Shown here: positions 1 through 11,395 of the stretch, one piece after another | How positions within the stretch are numbered: position 1 is the first letter of the stretch | Layout: each line of letters starts with the position of its first letter | From: Arthrobotrys musiformis | Lineage: Eukaryota > Ascomycota > Orbiliomycetes > Orbiliales > Orbiliaceae | Direction of reading: 5' to 3' | Length of the DNA: 64,000 nt | Assembly: GCA_036971715.1 (NCBI GenBank) | Contig: JAVHJL010000002.1 | Coordinates: 3,876,501 to 3,940,500, forward strand | Notes under the pieces: generated by a model | What the model was told of the DNA's origin: nothing | Database searches by the model: none | What the model saw: the letters and a program-made list of their open reading frames with translations, nothing else | Translations under genes and position numbers: made by a program

Positions 1-1
1 A

Positions 2-850
2 AGCGAAAACGTCGGCAAACGGGAATGGACATTGTCTGGGGAAACCAATTCGAAACAGAGACCATTCAACTCTCTTCTCCAAGAGGATTTGGATTTTGAA
101 AGAATTGGAAAACCAGTGCCTGTTGTCACACAAGAATCGACGACGACGCTGGAAGGAATGATTAAAGGGAGGATTATCGCCGGCAATTTTGACGAAGTGT
201 TACGTCGAAGTCTAGTGCACCACAATAGATCCCAGCGCTCTGCGGTAGAGCTTGATGATTCAAAGTCGAGGGTGGGATTGGCGGAAGCATATGAGCAGGA
301 GCATCTCGATAAAGCAACACCTACGCAACTGAAAGGCGCGGACGTGAAACTGGACGCCCTTAGATCTGAAATAAGCGGCTTGCTGTCAACAGTGACCAAT
401 CAGTTGGATATGCTGAGTTCTTGGCATTTTACACCAAAGGCACCGCAATCAACGCTTTCGGTTGTCCAGGATGTCCGAACGCTCAATATCGAAGAAGTAC
501 AGGTGAATGCAAATCATCTGTCTATGCCCATGTCGGCTGTACTGGCACCGCAAGAAGTCTACAATCCTTCATCCAAAGAGCACCAGGGCGATGGTGTGGT
601 AAAAGTTTCTGGAATCCCGATGTCTCATTCGGAGGTGGAAAGGAGTAGGAGAACAAAAGAGAAAGGTCGAAAGAGTCGAGAAGTTTCTGGCAAATCTGGG
701 GCAGGCAGCCGTGCTGATGAGAACGCTAGAATTTTGAAAACACTTCGGGGAGCTGATGTTGCTGTCATTGGTCAGGATGGCAAGCATGTATCTCTAGGGA
801 ATTCTCGGCTTGATAAGACTTCGTCATCTGGATCGCGAATCAAACTTTAG
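2..850 (+). CDS. MPP10: U3 snoRNP protein Mpp10, C-terminal part (5' cut by window edge)
   Basis: The reading frame is already open at base 2 and runs to TAG at 848-850, so only the last ~282 residues are present and no start is visible. Family features seen: the WTLSGE segment right at the edge, an NSLLQEDLDFE stretch, the LSSWHFTPK motif, the alanine-proline APQEVY segment, and a basic Lys/Arg/Ser-rich tail. Mpp10 is a nucleolar component of the SSU processome; with Imp3 and Imp4 it binds the U3 snoRNA/pre-18S rRNA hybrid and is needed for 18S rRNA cleavages. No intron is visible in this part. It is followed in the same direction by the small-subunit ribosomal protein gene RPS23, 353 bp away. 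Identification is by recognised conserved segments. Confidence 0.88.
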   Translation, partial: SENVGKREWTLSGETNSKQRPFNSLLQEDLDFERIGKPVPVVTQESTTTLEGMIKGRIIAGNFDEVLRRSLVHHNRSQRSAVELDDSKSRVGLAEAYEQEHLDKATPTQLKGADVKLDALRSEISGLLSTVTNQLDMLSSWHFTPKAPQSTLSVVQDVRTLNIEEVQVNANHLSMPMSAVLAPQEVYNPSSKEHQGDGVVKVSGIPMSHSEVERSRRTKEKGRKSREVSGKSGAGSRADENARILKTLRGADVAVIGQDGKHVSLGNSRLDKTSSSGSRIKL

Positions 851-1203
851 TTAACAATAGGAGTTCTTCCTTCTTTTTCTATGCACTACAAGCTTGGAAA
901 TATATAATTATAACCATTTCCGCATTGAATTTAACACTGTTTAAATCAGTAATTCGATCTGCTGTCTTCACCTGTACCCCACCAACGATCGATGTTGCTT
1001 TTTTCGCGAACCTTGTGTTGTTCAATACTCGCTTGTGACTGCGTTTTTTAAATTAGGTTTAGATCGTAAATCTCAATTTGAGGCTCTTGGCTCAAGCAAA
1101 CAACAAAAAATTAATCCCACTCCATCTCACAAAACTTTGGCGACAACCACACATTTAGATTCATCAAACTTCATTCAAATCAGAGCACTCGAAAGTCTTC
1201 AAA
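851..1203. other. Intergenic: MPP10 3' flank and RPS23 promoter
   Basis: 353 bp without a gene. AT-rich 3' flank follows the MPP10 stop; pyrimidine- and CAA-rich sequence precedes the RPS23 ATG. No clear further signal. Confidence 0.6.
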
Positions 1204-1903
1204 ATGGGAAAGTAAGCAGCAATACGAATAATCCAGCGGGAACCATGATTGATATCTCGAAACTAATCGGTCTTCGAATCGCAGAGGCAAGCCAAGAGGT
1301 CTAAATTCCGCTCGGAAACTACGAAACCACCGTCGAGACAAGTACGATTTCTTACCCGCCACGAAACCTCGATAGCGAGAGTCCAAAAAACTAATTGTTC
1401 AAAATAGTCGATGGGCGGACTTGGGATTCAAGAAGCGTCTTTTGGGGACAGCCTTTAAATCGTCGCCTTTTGGTGGTTCATCACATGCCAAAGGGATTGT
1501 CCTCGAGAAAGTCGGTGTCGAGGCTAAGCAGCCAAACTCTGCTATCCGTAAATGCGTCAGGGTTCAACTTATCAAGAACGGCAAGAAAGTCACAGCATTC
1601 GGTCCGTCCTTTTTGTGCCAACACTCCTGGACGAAACAAGATTGTCGCTGACTGGCTATGCTATATAGTTCCTAATGACGGTTGCTTGAACTTCGTTGAC
1701 GAGAACGATGAGGTTCTTTTGGCAGGATTTGGTAGAAAAGGCAAAGCCAAGGGTGATATTCCTGGTGTCCGGTTCAAGGTCGTCAAGGTCTCTGGAGTTG
1801 GGCTTTGTAAGTCATATCCCATTTACCACCGTGAGCTACCTCTATGCTAACTAGGTCACTAGCCGCCTTGTGGAAGGAAAAGAAAGAGAAGCCCAGAAGT
1901 TAG
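1204..1903 (+). CDS. RPS23: 40S ribosomal protein S23 (uS12), five exons
   Basis: Exons 1204-1211, 1285-1341, 1408-1601, 1669-1806 and 1863-1903 join in phase to 145 codons, the normal length of eukaryotic uS12. The first exon is only 8 nt (Met-Gly and two bases of Lys). Hallmarks: [14 protein letters not shown]-terminus, [20 protein letters not shown], the decoding-centre KQPNSAIRK loop carrying the proline that is hydroxylated in other eukaryotes, the VPNDGCLNF loop, and the basic KEKKEKPRS end. The protein sits at the decoding centre of the small subunit and controls translational fidelity. All four introns have GT..AG ends. It converges on UBC9, 645 bp downstream. The exon-intron model is inferred from family conservation and I regard it as secure. 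Confidence 0.95.
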
Positions 1904-2547
1904 AGCTCGTACTTTCATTTTTCAATCCACTTCTTTATTCCTTGTTTCCTACCCATCTATGGCGTTTCTGTTGTGTATGTATTATGAAAAGGACGGGCAT
2001 TTTAGAACCGCAGACTATGAGATGGCAGCAAAGGGCCTGCAACCTAATACGAAACTGATACCTGTAATTCCACGGCCAGTGGACTAGACAGGATTCTCTC
2101 TGACATAAAACAACGAGCCCTTTTGATATTCACAACTTTGTACCCATGTTGCTTTTATCTCCTTCAAACTCCTAGTAGAATCTCTGCATGTGGGCATAGT
2201 CACAGTAGTAAAGTAAGCAGTATCGTCACCGCGGCTCCCCCCAGAAAATGTTTAGATACTATTACTAGAGGTAAAAACACAAAACAGAACAGGAATTGAG
2301 ATTCAACCTATCATAGGTCGCAACCAAGTTTACAGAGCAATTTATGTAAGATGTTTGATTACTCCAAGGGTATCTATACACCGGCAACTCCAGCAGGTAA
2401 AAGGTTTGTCTTGAAAGGCTAAGGATGGGAGTGCGTATGAAAGATGAGAACCAAACAGGTTTTTAGGATAACCCTTTAATACCTGCGTCTCCAGGAAGCT
2501 TGAATTCTCGCTCTTCCAAACGATCTACTTGGTTTTAATTTAGACAA
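1904..2547. other. Intergenic between convergent RPS23 and UBC9
   Basis: About 640 bp holding the 3' flanks of two convergent genes. Pyrimidine tracts and AT-rich patches are present. I see no ORF, repeat or RNA gene. Confidence 0.6.
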
Positions 2548-3213
2548 CTATGTTGCTTGGTTTTCTTTGACAAGGGCTCGGATACGTTTATCGTAGGAAG
2601 CTCGATCTTTTTTGAATAGGTTGTAGGCTTCGGCTTGTGCGGGAGACTCCGGATTTGGGTCATCTAAGAGATCTTGGATACCGAGAAGTATTTGTTTGAT
2701 CGTGATAGCAGGCTTCCAGCCTTCATCTTCATTGAGGATTGATAGACAGACCGTGCCAGAAGGATAAACGTTGGGGTGAAATAATGGCGGGACAAATTTA
2801 CCTAAAAGAGAGTCAGTGAATGCAACCCTCAACCCTATCGATAAGAGAGGACTTACACTTTGGAGGTTTCGTGGGATACTCTGGTCGGTTTAGTGAACGG
2901 TGATGTAAGTGCGGTGTTATCATAGCTGAGAAGGGGAACGACAATACCTTCTGGAAACACCATCTCGAGCTTGAATAATCCTCCTTCCCACAGAGTTTTC
3001 TCCTTACCGGGGATACCACAACTCCATTGTCTAAGATCTATTCCGTCGGAGCCGCGTTGGGGTCTCGCGTAGAATCCGAAAGGGTGGTTTTTACGCCACT
3101 GTCTTCTATATTCCGTTTTAGCAATGTTCGCAAGAAGGCGGTATAATAGCCCAGATGATAATGACTTGGGCTAACCTTTCTTCCTGGAGCCGGTTAAGGC
3201 AAAGCGATGACAT
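2548..3213 (-). CDS. UBC9: SUMO-conjugating enzyme E2, Ubc9
   Basis: Exons, in transcription order, are 3176-3213, 2948-3105, 2857-2880 and 2548-2801, joining in phase to 157 residues, the typical Ubc9 length. Ubc9 accepts activated SUMO from the Aos1-Uba2 E1 on its active-site cysteine and transfers it to ΨKxE lysines. Seen: N-terminal LNRLQEER helix, HPFGFYARP, the YPTKPPKCKF strand, and the HPNVYPSGTVCLSIL active-site segment with the catalytic Cys, then EDEGWKPAITIKQILLGIQ and the DPNPESPAQ loop. Exon 3 is a 24-nt microexon whose loss would remove the YPTKPPK segment. It uses Glu where most homologues have Gly before YPTKPP. Divergent from PEX19. Confidence 0.95.
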
Positions 3214-3692
3214 GTTGAGGGCTATATTGATTTCGCGGGGTAGCGATGTCAGGTGGTAATATGTCTAGGTGCTGTATTGGGGCCTGGAAGTTGATGCAAG
3301 TCGTTGGTGAGGGTGGAAATGTAGGAGACTGTGGGACCGTGGCCGGTAGAAACCTTAGGTACCAAGGAAGTAGGTATGTGAGTACTTAGGTGTGAAAGTA
3401 GTATTAAGTTAGCATTGCGGGTTCTTTCGCGGCGCAGCGCGAGGTATCAGATCCTGCTGCTTGGAGCCTAGCTTAAGCGCAGAGCGTGGCTCAAGCCAAG
3501 ACCACCATCATAAGGGCCGAGGTATGAAACTTTGGGTAGCCTTTGGTGCTCTTAAGCTCTTATTCCTTTTAAAGTTGATCCCGCCACCAGCGCCATTCCC
3601 AAGGACGTTATATCGATACCACAAAATCCGGACTTGGTTTCACCTCTTCTTTCATTGCCTATTGAGAAAAGAAAAAAGAAAAGGAGAGAAGA
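3214..3692. promoter_or_regulatory. Divergent intergenic region UBC9 / PEX19
   Basis: About 480 bp separating the UBC9 ATG (minus) and the PEX19 ATG (plus), so it must hold both promoters. It contains TAGGTA-type words near 3355-3400 and a purine run (AAAAGAAAAAAGAAAAGG) immediately upstream of the PEX19 start. Confidence 0.5.
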
Positions 3693-3922
3693 ATGGTATT
3701 GAAGAGAACGTTTCGAAGGAGCCCCGCATCAGACATTCATGCTTCCTCAAGTGGGTCAACGGCAGAGGTTCCAGCGGGGGCAGCAACAGGTTCGAATTCC
3801 AACACCAGCCGGGGCGCTTTGCCAAACGAGTTACCCAGAGGAAATGCCGGAGACAGCAGCGGCGCTTCTACTCAGTCACAAAGAGCAGGCAATCTCGGGA
3901 ATTATGATGACGGTGATGATAA

Positions 3923-3958
<36 letters not shown>

Positions 3959-5151
3959 TCTTGACGAGTTAGATGGTTTGTAAAGCAACTCATTGGCCTG
4001 GATTATCTAACACTTTATTATTATTCTTCTTATCATTATTATTATAATTCTTCTTATTTCTATTGTTATTGCTATTGCTATTGCTATTGCTATTGCTATT
4101 GCTATTTTTTAAAAACAAAAAGTTGCTAACGACACACCGTACGTTAGATTTACTGGACGAGTTCAATGCCGGATCTTCGTCCAAACCGACTAAAAGCGCG
4201 CACGGAGAAACTTCTGCCCAAGGGGCTTCCATGAAGCAACCTTCCCTCGACAGCCTTGACGATGATTTTGCAAAGCAACTACAACAGGGAATGGCAGACC
4301 TTTTAAAAGAAATGGAAGAATCGGTAAGAGATGTTTCCATCTATTTTTCTTCCCGTTCTCTAGTTAGTTGGCCACCGAGAACGCATATCTGAGTTAATTT
4401 TATTGATACAATGCAGCCGGACTTTCAAGCCCAGTTTGACTCCCTCGTCCAGGAATTAGACAAATCGGTTGGCCCGTCTCCAAATCAAGCCGGCGGCGGG
4501 AAGGACCCCGCGTCCAATCCCAGCACGACGGAAAGACAACCAGATATTGATGACGACATGGCACAAGGTGCTTCATCGTTTCACGATACTATCGCAAGGA
4601 CAATGGAAAGGATGAAAGAATCGGGAGCAGAAATAGATACCGAAATGGCAGATTCGCAATCAGATGATTTTCTTGCCGAGATGTTGCGACAGATGCAAAT
4701 GACAACGGGTCAGGGAGGCTCCGACGAGGATTTTTCGAAAATGTTGATGGGCATGATGGAACAACTCACGAACAAAGAAATACTCTACGAGCCAATGAAA
4801 GAACTCGATGAGAAGTTCCCTGGTTGGCTCGTAGAGAATGAAGGCAAGCATTCGGCAGAGGAAATGGTAAACTTCAGAGAACAGGCAAGGCTTGTGCGGG
4901 AGATTGTTGTCAAGTTTGAGCAACCATCTTTTTCTGATGCCAGCGAAATCGATCGAGAGTACATTGTAGAGAGAATGCAAAAGGTGCGACTGCTCACTCC
5001 ATCATTTTTACCGGTCCTATAAACAAATATCTCCTAACTTACTTAACATATGTAGATGCAATCCGTCGGTTCCCCCCCCGCTGAGTTGCTTGGAGACATG
5101 GGCCAGGGAGAGGGTCTGCCACCCGATATCGAAAATTGTCCAGTCCAATAA
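3693..5151 (+). CDS. PEX19: Peroxisomal membrane protein import receptor Pex19
   Basis: Exons 3693-3975, 4148-4323, 4417-4983 and 5056-5151 join in phase to 373 residues. Pex19 is a cytosolic chaperone that binds membrane-protein targeting signals and docks on Pex3. Seen: a Ser/Thr-rich leader, a pure Asp run encoded by (GAC)n at about 3927-3957, the conserved LDDLLDEF Pex3-binding helix split by intron 1, the SFHDTIARTMERMKES helix, and the C-terminal α-helical domain with LMGMMEQLTNKEILYEPMKEL and YPGW-like FPGWL. It ends Cys-Pro-Val-Gln, a CaaX box fitting farnesylation known for the family. The leader before the acidic run is longer than in many homologues. Intron 1 uses a GTTTGT donor and holds a TTGCTA-type microsatellite. 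Confidence 0.93.
4063..4107 (+). repeat. TATTGC hexanucleotide microsatellite in PEX19 intron 1
   Basis: A run of TATTGC units, about six copies, following a TTATTATTCTTCTTA stretch. It lies wholly within the first PEX19 intron (3976-4147), so length variation would not change the protein. Confidence 0.85.
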
Positions 5152-6645
5152 ATTAGGTAGCTGCGGGAAGTGGTTTTAACCTTTCATAAGCCTGGTTGTA
5201 TCTACAGGGGAAATGTGAAAGGTCTTCGATATAGAGTGTCCGTGATTGGTTGATATTGTCTTGCAGCACTGTTTTGGCCTTATGTTGAACGGGTGGAGCG
5301 TGGATCCCTCTTTAGGTCTTTTATACAAAGTACCTAGGTATTTGGGTGCCTAGTGTGCTTGGGGAGGGGTGGTTGTAGTGGCACTCTGATCCGTATTCCC
5401 GAGTGTACAAATTTATTTTCCGTAATTCACCTTCATCTAGGAATAAGTATTGCCAGTCTGGAATGATCTCACGTAACCTCTAGAAGCACTTTGGAAACTA
5501 CAACATTAATAGATTAACGACCCGCTATTTTATCATAAATTTATTCCATATACATGTACTGACCTACTTCTTACCTATGTACACGATCTACTTGAATCTG
5601 TGTCAGACCTAGAAGCCGTAAAGCCTGCATATATACTTATATATAGGTAGGTAAGTCGATGAGGCCGATAAGGTATGAACTAAGGTGCCTAGGTAGTACA
5701 CCCTCCAAAACGAGATCCCCTATAAAACCTGCCTAACAAAGCCTGTGAAACACTGTGCAAAACCTATGAGTCTGGAATTGCATATACCTATTCGTTTCCT
5801 AAAAACAAGATCGTCATTATCATAGAAATTTATTGGGATTATTCGGCTTTAATGCCGTTGGGATGACATGTAACCGAGGGTGTCGTAATGTAATCCGGCT
5901 TGTAGGGAAGCGAGGTCTAAAATCGAGGAAACAACTAAGTACTTACCTAGGTACCTACCTAAGTACCTACCTACCTACTTATGTATGTATGTATGTATGT
6001 ATGTACCTTTTTGGTGCGCTCAGCACCCGCCTTTTTTCTGGACTAGTATGTACCTACCTACCTAATGTGCTGGAAAAGGATATATTTTCAATACTCGTCA
6101 AATACAAACCCCTATAAAATATCCCACTTTGACACCATTTTAATGCATATTAAAGCCAAAACACAGTATTAATTAAAAATTTAGTAGATAGTGTAACAAT
6201 GTTGTAATAATATCATTTTCTTTGCCGGCAGAGTACATGTCTACCTTAAGTACTCAAACAAATACTTACCTCTTATGGTAATTTTGAGCCTGTCATGAGC
6301 TTCCACATTTCCTGGTCATCAATTTTACAAATTAGGGGGACTGTCGACATCCTACCTTACGGGGTGCGATCATTTGCAATTGGGAGGATATGTCCTTATA
6401 AAATATTAAATGATGTGAATTCATGAATGGTCTGACATAGTAATACTGTGTTGTGACTAGTTGTAGCTTTCAGCGCAGCTCGCTTCGGGCTTCCACTTGT
6501 TCAACATTATATTTCGCGACGTCTCCATGGTGTGATGCTGGCCGTTTTAAGTCAAACGTAGACACCCACTTTACAATTCACGCTGCTGGCCTCCTCTCTT
6601 TCAACACCTCTCACCCCCTAGGATTGATGGACCGGTGATATAGAT
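5152..6645. other. Gene-free intergenic region rich in TACCTAGGTA words
   Basis: About 1.5 kb between PEX19 and RUD3 with no supported gene. It holds many copies of ACCTAGGTACCTA / GTACTTACCTA (5325-5350, 5645-5700, 5935-6060) and a short ATGT tandem run at about 5980-6004. Short ORFs across these repeats encode Thr/Tyr runs and are not coding. Confidence 0.7.
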
Positions 6646-8648
6646 ATGGATGACTCGGAATCCGGAGGTATGATGCTGTGGGTTTTCTCCTTTGGGTGAC
6701 TGGACTTGCTAACGGGATAGAGTAAAGGTACCGTTGGGAGAAAAAAAGGAAAGAAGGCTCGAAAGGGCGCGGTGAAAAAGCAGGCTGAAGAAGCCTCCAA
6801 TTCGCAATCGATATCACAGGACGAGGTTGGATCCATTTTACGACGTTACACTTCCCGTGGTGAATGTGACAACATTGCATTGAATGCGTCATGCCCGCAG
6901 CCGACTGATTCGTGGGTAGAACCAGGAGCCCAAAGAAGAACCTGAGGGCAGAGCCACGCCACCAAAAAGCCATCAAGGTTGGTTTATATTATGTGCAATG
7001 GTGCATTGGGCGAGCCTAACAATCAATCGTGAGTGTGTATAGGCATAGAGCATAACGCCGCGGTTGTTCATTCGAGGGAAGCTATTTCGGAATCTCACTT
7101 AGCCTCAGATACTGGGTCTAGCAAAGATACCAACGAAGACCGGATTTCACAATTAGAGGCACAGCTTTCCCAGGCACTGGCGGAAAATGCTCAACTTGAC
7201 GACAAATACAAAGGTCTTCTTGGTAGAGTGGCGTCGATCCGGACGACTCTGACGGATAGGCTAAACAAAGATGCGGTATGCTTCCAATGACCTTCATGTC
7301 TTACCCGTAGTACTTATCTCTCGGTCTCGACTAGGAAGAATTGCAGCAAACGAAGGGCATGGTTGAAACTTTAGAGGAGCAAAATAGACTGATCCTTGGC
7401 GAGAAAGAAGCCGTGGATTCCGTCTTGAAACAAACGCTTTCCGAAAAGAAGATCCTGACTCAAGAAATTCAGGACCTACGTCAACGGTTTTCTGTCTCGC
7501 AGCAAAATTGGTCGAGGGAGCGTGAAGAGGCTGATATACTACAACGGCGGTTAACGGAGGAGCTAGAAACCACTAGGAAGGCAGGACAAGACTGGGAAGT
7601 ATTGGCTATGGAGGAGAGCTCAGTTCGGAGAGCGCTTGAAGAACGGGCTAGCGATATCGAAGAACAATATATCTCCCAGAAGGCCTTATTTGAGGACAAG
7701 ATCTCGAAAACGGAACAACAGGCGGCTAAAATATCGGATCTCCAAATTGCACTTCGTGACATACAACAAAGTACGTACCGATCTTGTTCAACTGCGACCA
7801 TAGTCCCTCACACACTGCATCAATAGCTCGCAAGGAAGAACTTCGAGAAATAGTGGAAAGCACGCAGGGCCAAATTGAAGGTCTGATTTCCGAAAAAACT
7901 TCGCTACGAGAGGAGTTGTCTGCTGCAGAGGTATGATCCCCTCTGGCCATGATATGACGTGTTCTAAACGCATTGTAGGCTAGGGCAAGCTATCTATCCG
8001 ATGAGATCCAGAGAATGTCCCATCTTGAGAGCGAAGTCAAAGAAAAAACCCTTCTGATAGGAAAACTAAGGCATCAAGGTCAATGTTCCGTTGCGATACT
8101 TACACCGCCAGGTCTAACAGCTGGCAAAATTTAGGCGTAATACTTAATGAGCACTTGACTAAAGCGCTGCGCATGATCAAACGTGGAGACCCGCAAGACA
8201 ATGTTGACCGGTATGTCGGACGAACTCCCCCTTTCACTTTCTCGCTGCTGTTAATTATTTTCTTAGCCAGCTCGTCACAAATTTGTTTCTTTCATTCTTG
8301 GGGCTCCCAAGAGGCGACCCGAAGCGCTTTGAGGTCTTGCAACTGATTGCAAACTATTTAAAATGGACTGATGAGGACCGCGAGACAGCGGGGCTCTCAC
8401 GCCCTGGAGGATCCGGCTATCCGGGGTCAATTCCATCGCGGAATGTTCAATCGCCTTTGGCGCTTCCGCAGCTGAGTGATTCCCGAGATGGGAACAATAG
8501 TGGGGAGGTCAGCAGCTTTATACCTCTCCCCATTAGAACGCAGAGCATTGTACTAACTACGACCGTATTGAAATAGAACCTCGCAGAGTTATGGGCATCC
8601 TTCCTCCAGCAACAAACAGAGACTAGGCAAGATGCGCTCCAAGGCTAA
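6646..8648 (+). CDS. RUD3: Rud3-type golgin with GRIP-related Arf-binding (GRAB) domain
   Basis: Exons 6646-about 6667, about 6727-6825, 6920-6977, 7043-7275, 7335-7770, 7827-7930, 7979-8078, 8135-8210, 8267-8507 and 8577-8648. Rud3 is a cis-Golgi coiled-coil matrix protein recruited by Arf1. Seen: a Lys-rich N-terminus, a long heptad-like coiled coil over most of the middle, then the conserved C-terminal GRAB/GRIP-like block with QLVTNLFLSFLGLPRGD followed by FEVLQLIANYLKWTDEDR, and a final LAELWASFLQQQ helix. The exons from 6920 on join cleanly. The first intron is less certain: the reading that keeps frame needs an AAAG acceptor at about 6726, or else a longer first exon. The ATG at 6646 is therefore my best guess rather than proven. 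Confidence 0.85.
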
Positions 8649-8862
8649 CTATAGTGCCAATACCATAATTATAATATATCACAAATACAACCAGATACCA
8701 ATCGAGAGTTGGGCCCTAGGGTCTTCTACGTAGAAATATCCAGTTATGGTAGCGTATGTTAATATCTCATATACTCGAAATATCGGCGCGGGGACAAAGG
8801 GCCAACTATCTACCAAGACATTACAGTAGCACTCCGTGGGATTGAGCGTAGATATCATTGGT

Positions 8863-10781
8863 TCAGATTCCTTTGAGAACCTGGTATTTTAGCTTTCTCT
8901 CGGCAACGTCTAGGACATGCTGGAGATGCGGGCTTAATGCCCACCCTTCCCGTGCCATGCGGTTGCGCAGGATTTCCGACTTCTCCTGGTCTCCCGTGGT
9001 TGCATATAGCATTATCATCGCACTATACGTATGAGTGGTTGGAGGGATGCCATGTTCTAGCATGGCCTCCCAGATTCTTTCAGAAGTATTCGAATCGCCG
9101 TGGAAGGTCGATGCCCGAAGTAGCGAGTCCCATGTCAGGCTTGTTGGGTATGGCAAGTCTCCAAAATCGATCATGTCTTGCACAATCCCGAGAGCCATCC
9201 CCAGGTTTGGCTTGTACTTGGCGACTGCTGACACAATACAGGCGATGAAGTGCTCGCTGGCGGTTTGAAATTGTGGTATGCGGTCGTCACTCCTAAGAAG
9301 GCCTATGTATTTTTTGTAGATGCTTAAAGCGTACCTCGAACCCTCCAGGTTACCGGCCACCGTCTTGAGATAGGAGTTTAGCATTATCGTTAACGTTCCG
9401 ATTGTCGGTTCCAGGGGCGCGTTCTGAGTGGCCGACCAACCTCGCTGGGTGGGAAGGGGAAGTTCTAGTAAATTCAACGCGAAAGGTTTGAAGAACCGAC
9501 CATAAAGTTTGCAAAGTTCCCAATAGCTCGCATTTTCCTTGTGAGCCTCCACCAGCATGACAGCAGTAACAAAGAAACTGTTTGACAAGGGTTGCAACCC
9601 CCGTCTATAAGCGTCATTGTAGGTAATTTCGAGTTTGTTACCATCACCGAGCCGATGATGCATAAGGAACACCGCAGACATTACATCCAGCGACAACTCC
9701 ACTCCGGTTTGTTTTTCGTAGTCTCTTGTCAGTCTTGTTACGCTGTTGGCATCGTTTATTCCGGCCGCTGCATATACTAGGAGCTTATAGATCAGCGGGT
9801 CCATTAGTCCGAAAGAGGAGAAGAACTCCATCACATCTGATTTGTGTATTGGAACGCCGGCCCGGTATAGCTTGAGGAATAGTCGCCGAAATTGCCAAGT
9901 CCGGAGCATCATAGAATTGTCATTCTGGACGGGAGAAAGCGCAAGCTTTTGGAAGACCTGCAGAGCCGGGACAAACATCCCAGCCTCCGAGAGAGTGTGT
10001 AAGGCATTGAGAAGTATCCTCTCCGGGACCCTTGATTTGCTCTGGAGTAAAATATTACACAGGCGGAAGGCGGACCCTGGAGTCAGTAGGTGGAGGAGGA
10101 GCCTGGCTCGGGAGGCACCAATCTTGATCGGATCAGAACCGTGCCAAAATCGACTCTGGGTCATTCTCGTGAGGATGCTCAGGATACGTTCAGCTCGCGA
10201 TCTAGAAGAACCAAATGAGATGGTTTTAGATCGGTAACGTTTGTGGATATTCTCGATACACCAGATCAAAACTTTGGCGCTGGCATTCAAATCTACTGGC
10301 CATCTCCGAGAACTAGTGGTGGTGGCGGCAGTATATAGGTATCCTTCAAGAAAACGGAGTAGAATTCGATCTCTGCCAGTCGCAGCAAGGTGTGCCCCCA
10401 CCACAGATAGCCGGATGGTATCTCGGTTTCCACACCATTGGGTAGCGATCGACTCGGGGCTGTGCCCTCCCGATAACAATTGACCACACAGCTTTTCTCT
10501 ATGGCTAGCGACGAGATTTCTGATAGTGGCTTTTGTAGGAGGCCCCCAATGCTCGGGGTGCTGGATTTTTTGGGGTTTCCCGTGCACCCTATGAACGGGA
10601 AAATCTAGTCTAGGTTTCTTGGTCAAGATCTTTGTAACCGCCTCATGGCCGGAGTGTTGATAAGTGGTTTTGAGAGGTCTTCCATCGTCGCCTTGCTTGG
10701 TGGGAAGATGACCCAGTCTCACTTTCCGAGAGGCGCAGCCTGGGCGTATAAGTAGTCCTTGGTATAATCTTTAGCTTGCAT
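8863..10781 (-). CDS. Pentatricopeptide-repeat-type protein, probably mitochondrial
   Basis: A long open frame ends at TGA 8863-8865. Its 5' part starts only with GTG, which is not a fungal start, and upstream it hits TAA without an ATG. A spliced start solves this: ATG at 10779-10781, exon 10723-10781, GTGAGA donor, intron 10610-10722, acceptor CTAG, then exon 8863-10609, giving about 601 residues. The protein is a helix-rich array; the C-terminal unit with TTHTYSAMIMLYATTGD is a recognisable PPR, and the earlier TPGSAFRLCNILL and AGMFVPALQVFQKLAL units look like degenerate helical hairpins. PPR proteins bind organellar RNA for stability, processing or translation; the specific target cannot be told. 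It converges on RUD3 with 214 bp between stops. Confidence 0.75.
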
Positions 10782-11395
10782 GTAGATGTTTCAGAACAGC
10801 AGGGTGTTTACCTGAGCAGAAACGAATATTTCGAGATTTGGGGGGGCTGAGATAAAGAGTGGGTAGGTGCACTCTCGCCACCTCGGCATACATATAATTG
10901 TGAGTGGTTCTGATTATTTTGAGCCCTGGGGCAGTTCGGAGGGTATCGACATTTAGAATTGATTGATTTGTATATGTATGTGGTTTTCTAATAGGATCTT
11001 GCAAGATTTGGGAGGGATGGTGTATTTTATTCAGAAGAACCAAGGGAAAAAGAGATACAAGAAACAAATAAGAAAACCGGGGTCGAGTTTTGTCCCGTAA
11101 ACTCAGCTAAAGGTTTGAAGTTGTAGGGAGAAAAAAAAAAGACTCCCATGCTTACATAAGTCTTATGCAGGTACTCCAGTAACTCATTTCCGATTGGCCT
11201 GGAATTTTTCCGATGATAGCTAGCTAGATGAGGAAATCATCCTAGGATTCCTTATTTCTATGTTTCTACACGACCCACGACCCACGACCCACGACCCACG
11301 ACCTCGACCTCGACCTCGACCTCAACCTCGATCCCGATCTCAACTCCGAACCAATAAGAGCGCAGTCGCCCAAAGATCTGAAGTCAGATCCCAAC
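10782..11395. other. Intergenic, divergent PPR gene / CWF18, with simple repeats
   Basis: About 610 bp serving two divergent genes. Immediately upstream of CWF18 (about 11270-11345) lies an imperfect tandem array of CGACCCA and then CGACCT units. No RNA gene or ORF is supported. Confidence 0.6.
11270..11345 (+). repeat. CGACCCA / CGACCT tandem array upstream of CWF18
   Basis: About four CGACCCA heptamers run into about four to five CGACCT hexamers, then degenerate into CGATCC/CGATCT. It ends about 50 bp before the CWF18 ATG, so it is likely in the 5' UTR or core promoter. Confidence 0.85.

Noticed and set aside
1395..1850. A 151-codon frame overlapping RPS23
   Set aside because: It mixes RPS23 exon 4 with intron read-through; the five-exon model gives the exact uS12 protein.
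3461..3907. 148-codon plus frame overlapping the PEX19 start
   Set aside because: It overlaps PEX19 exon 1 in another frame and has no start ATG of its own in a convincing context.
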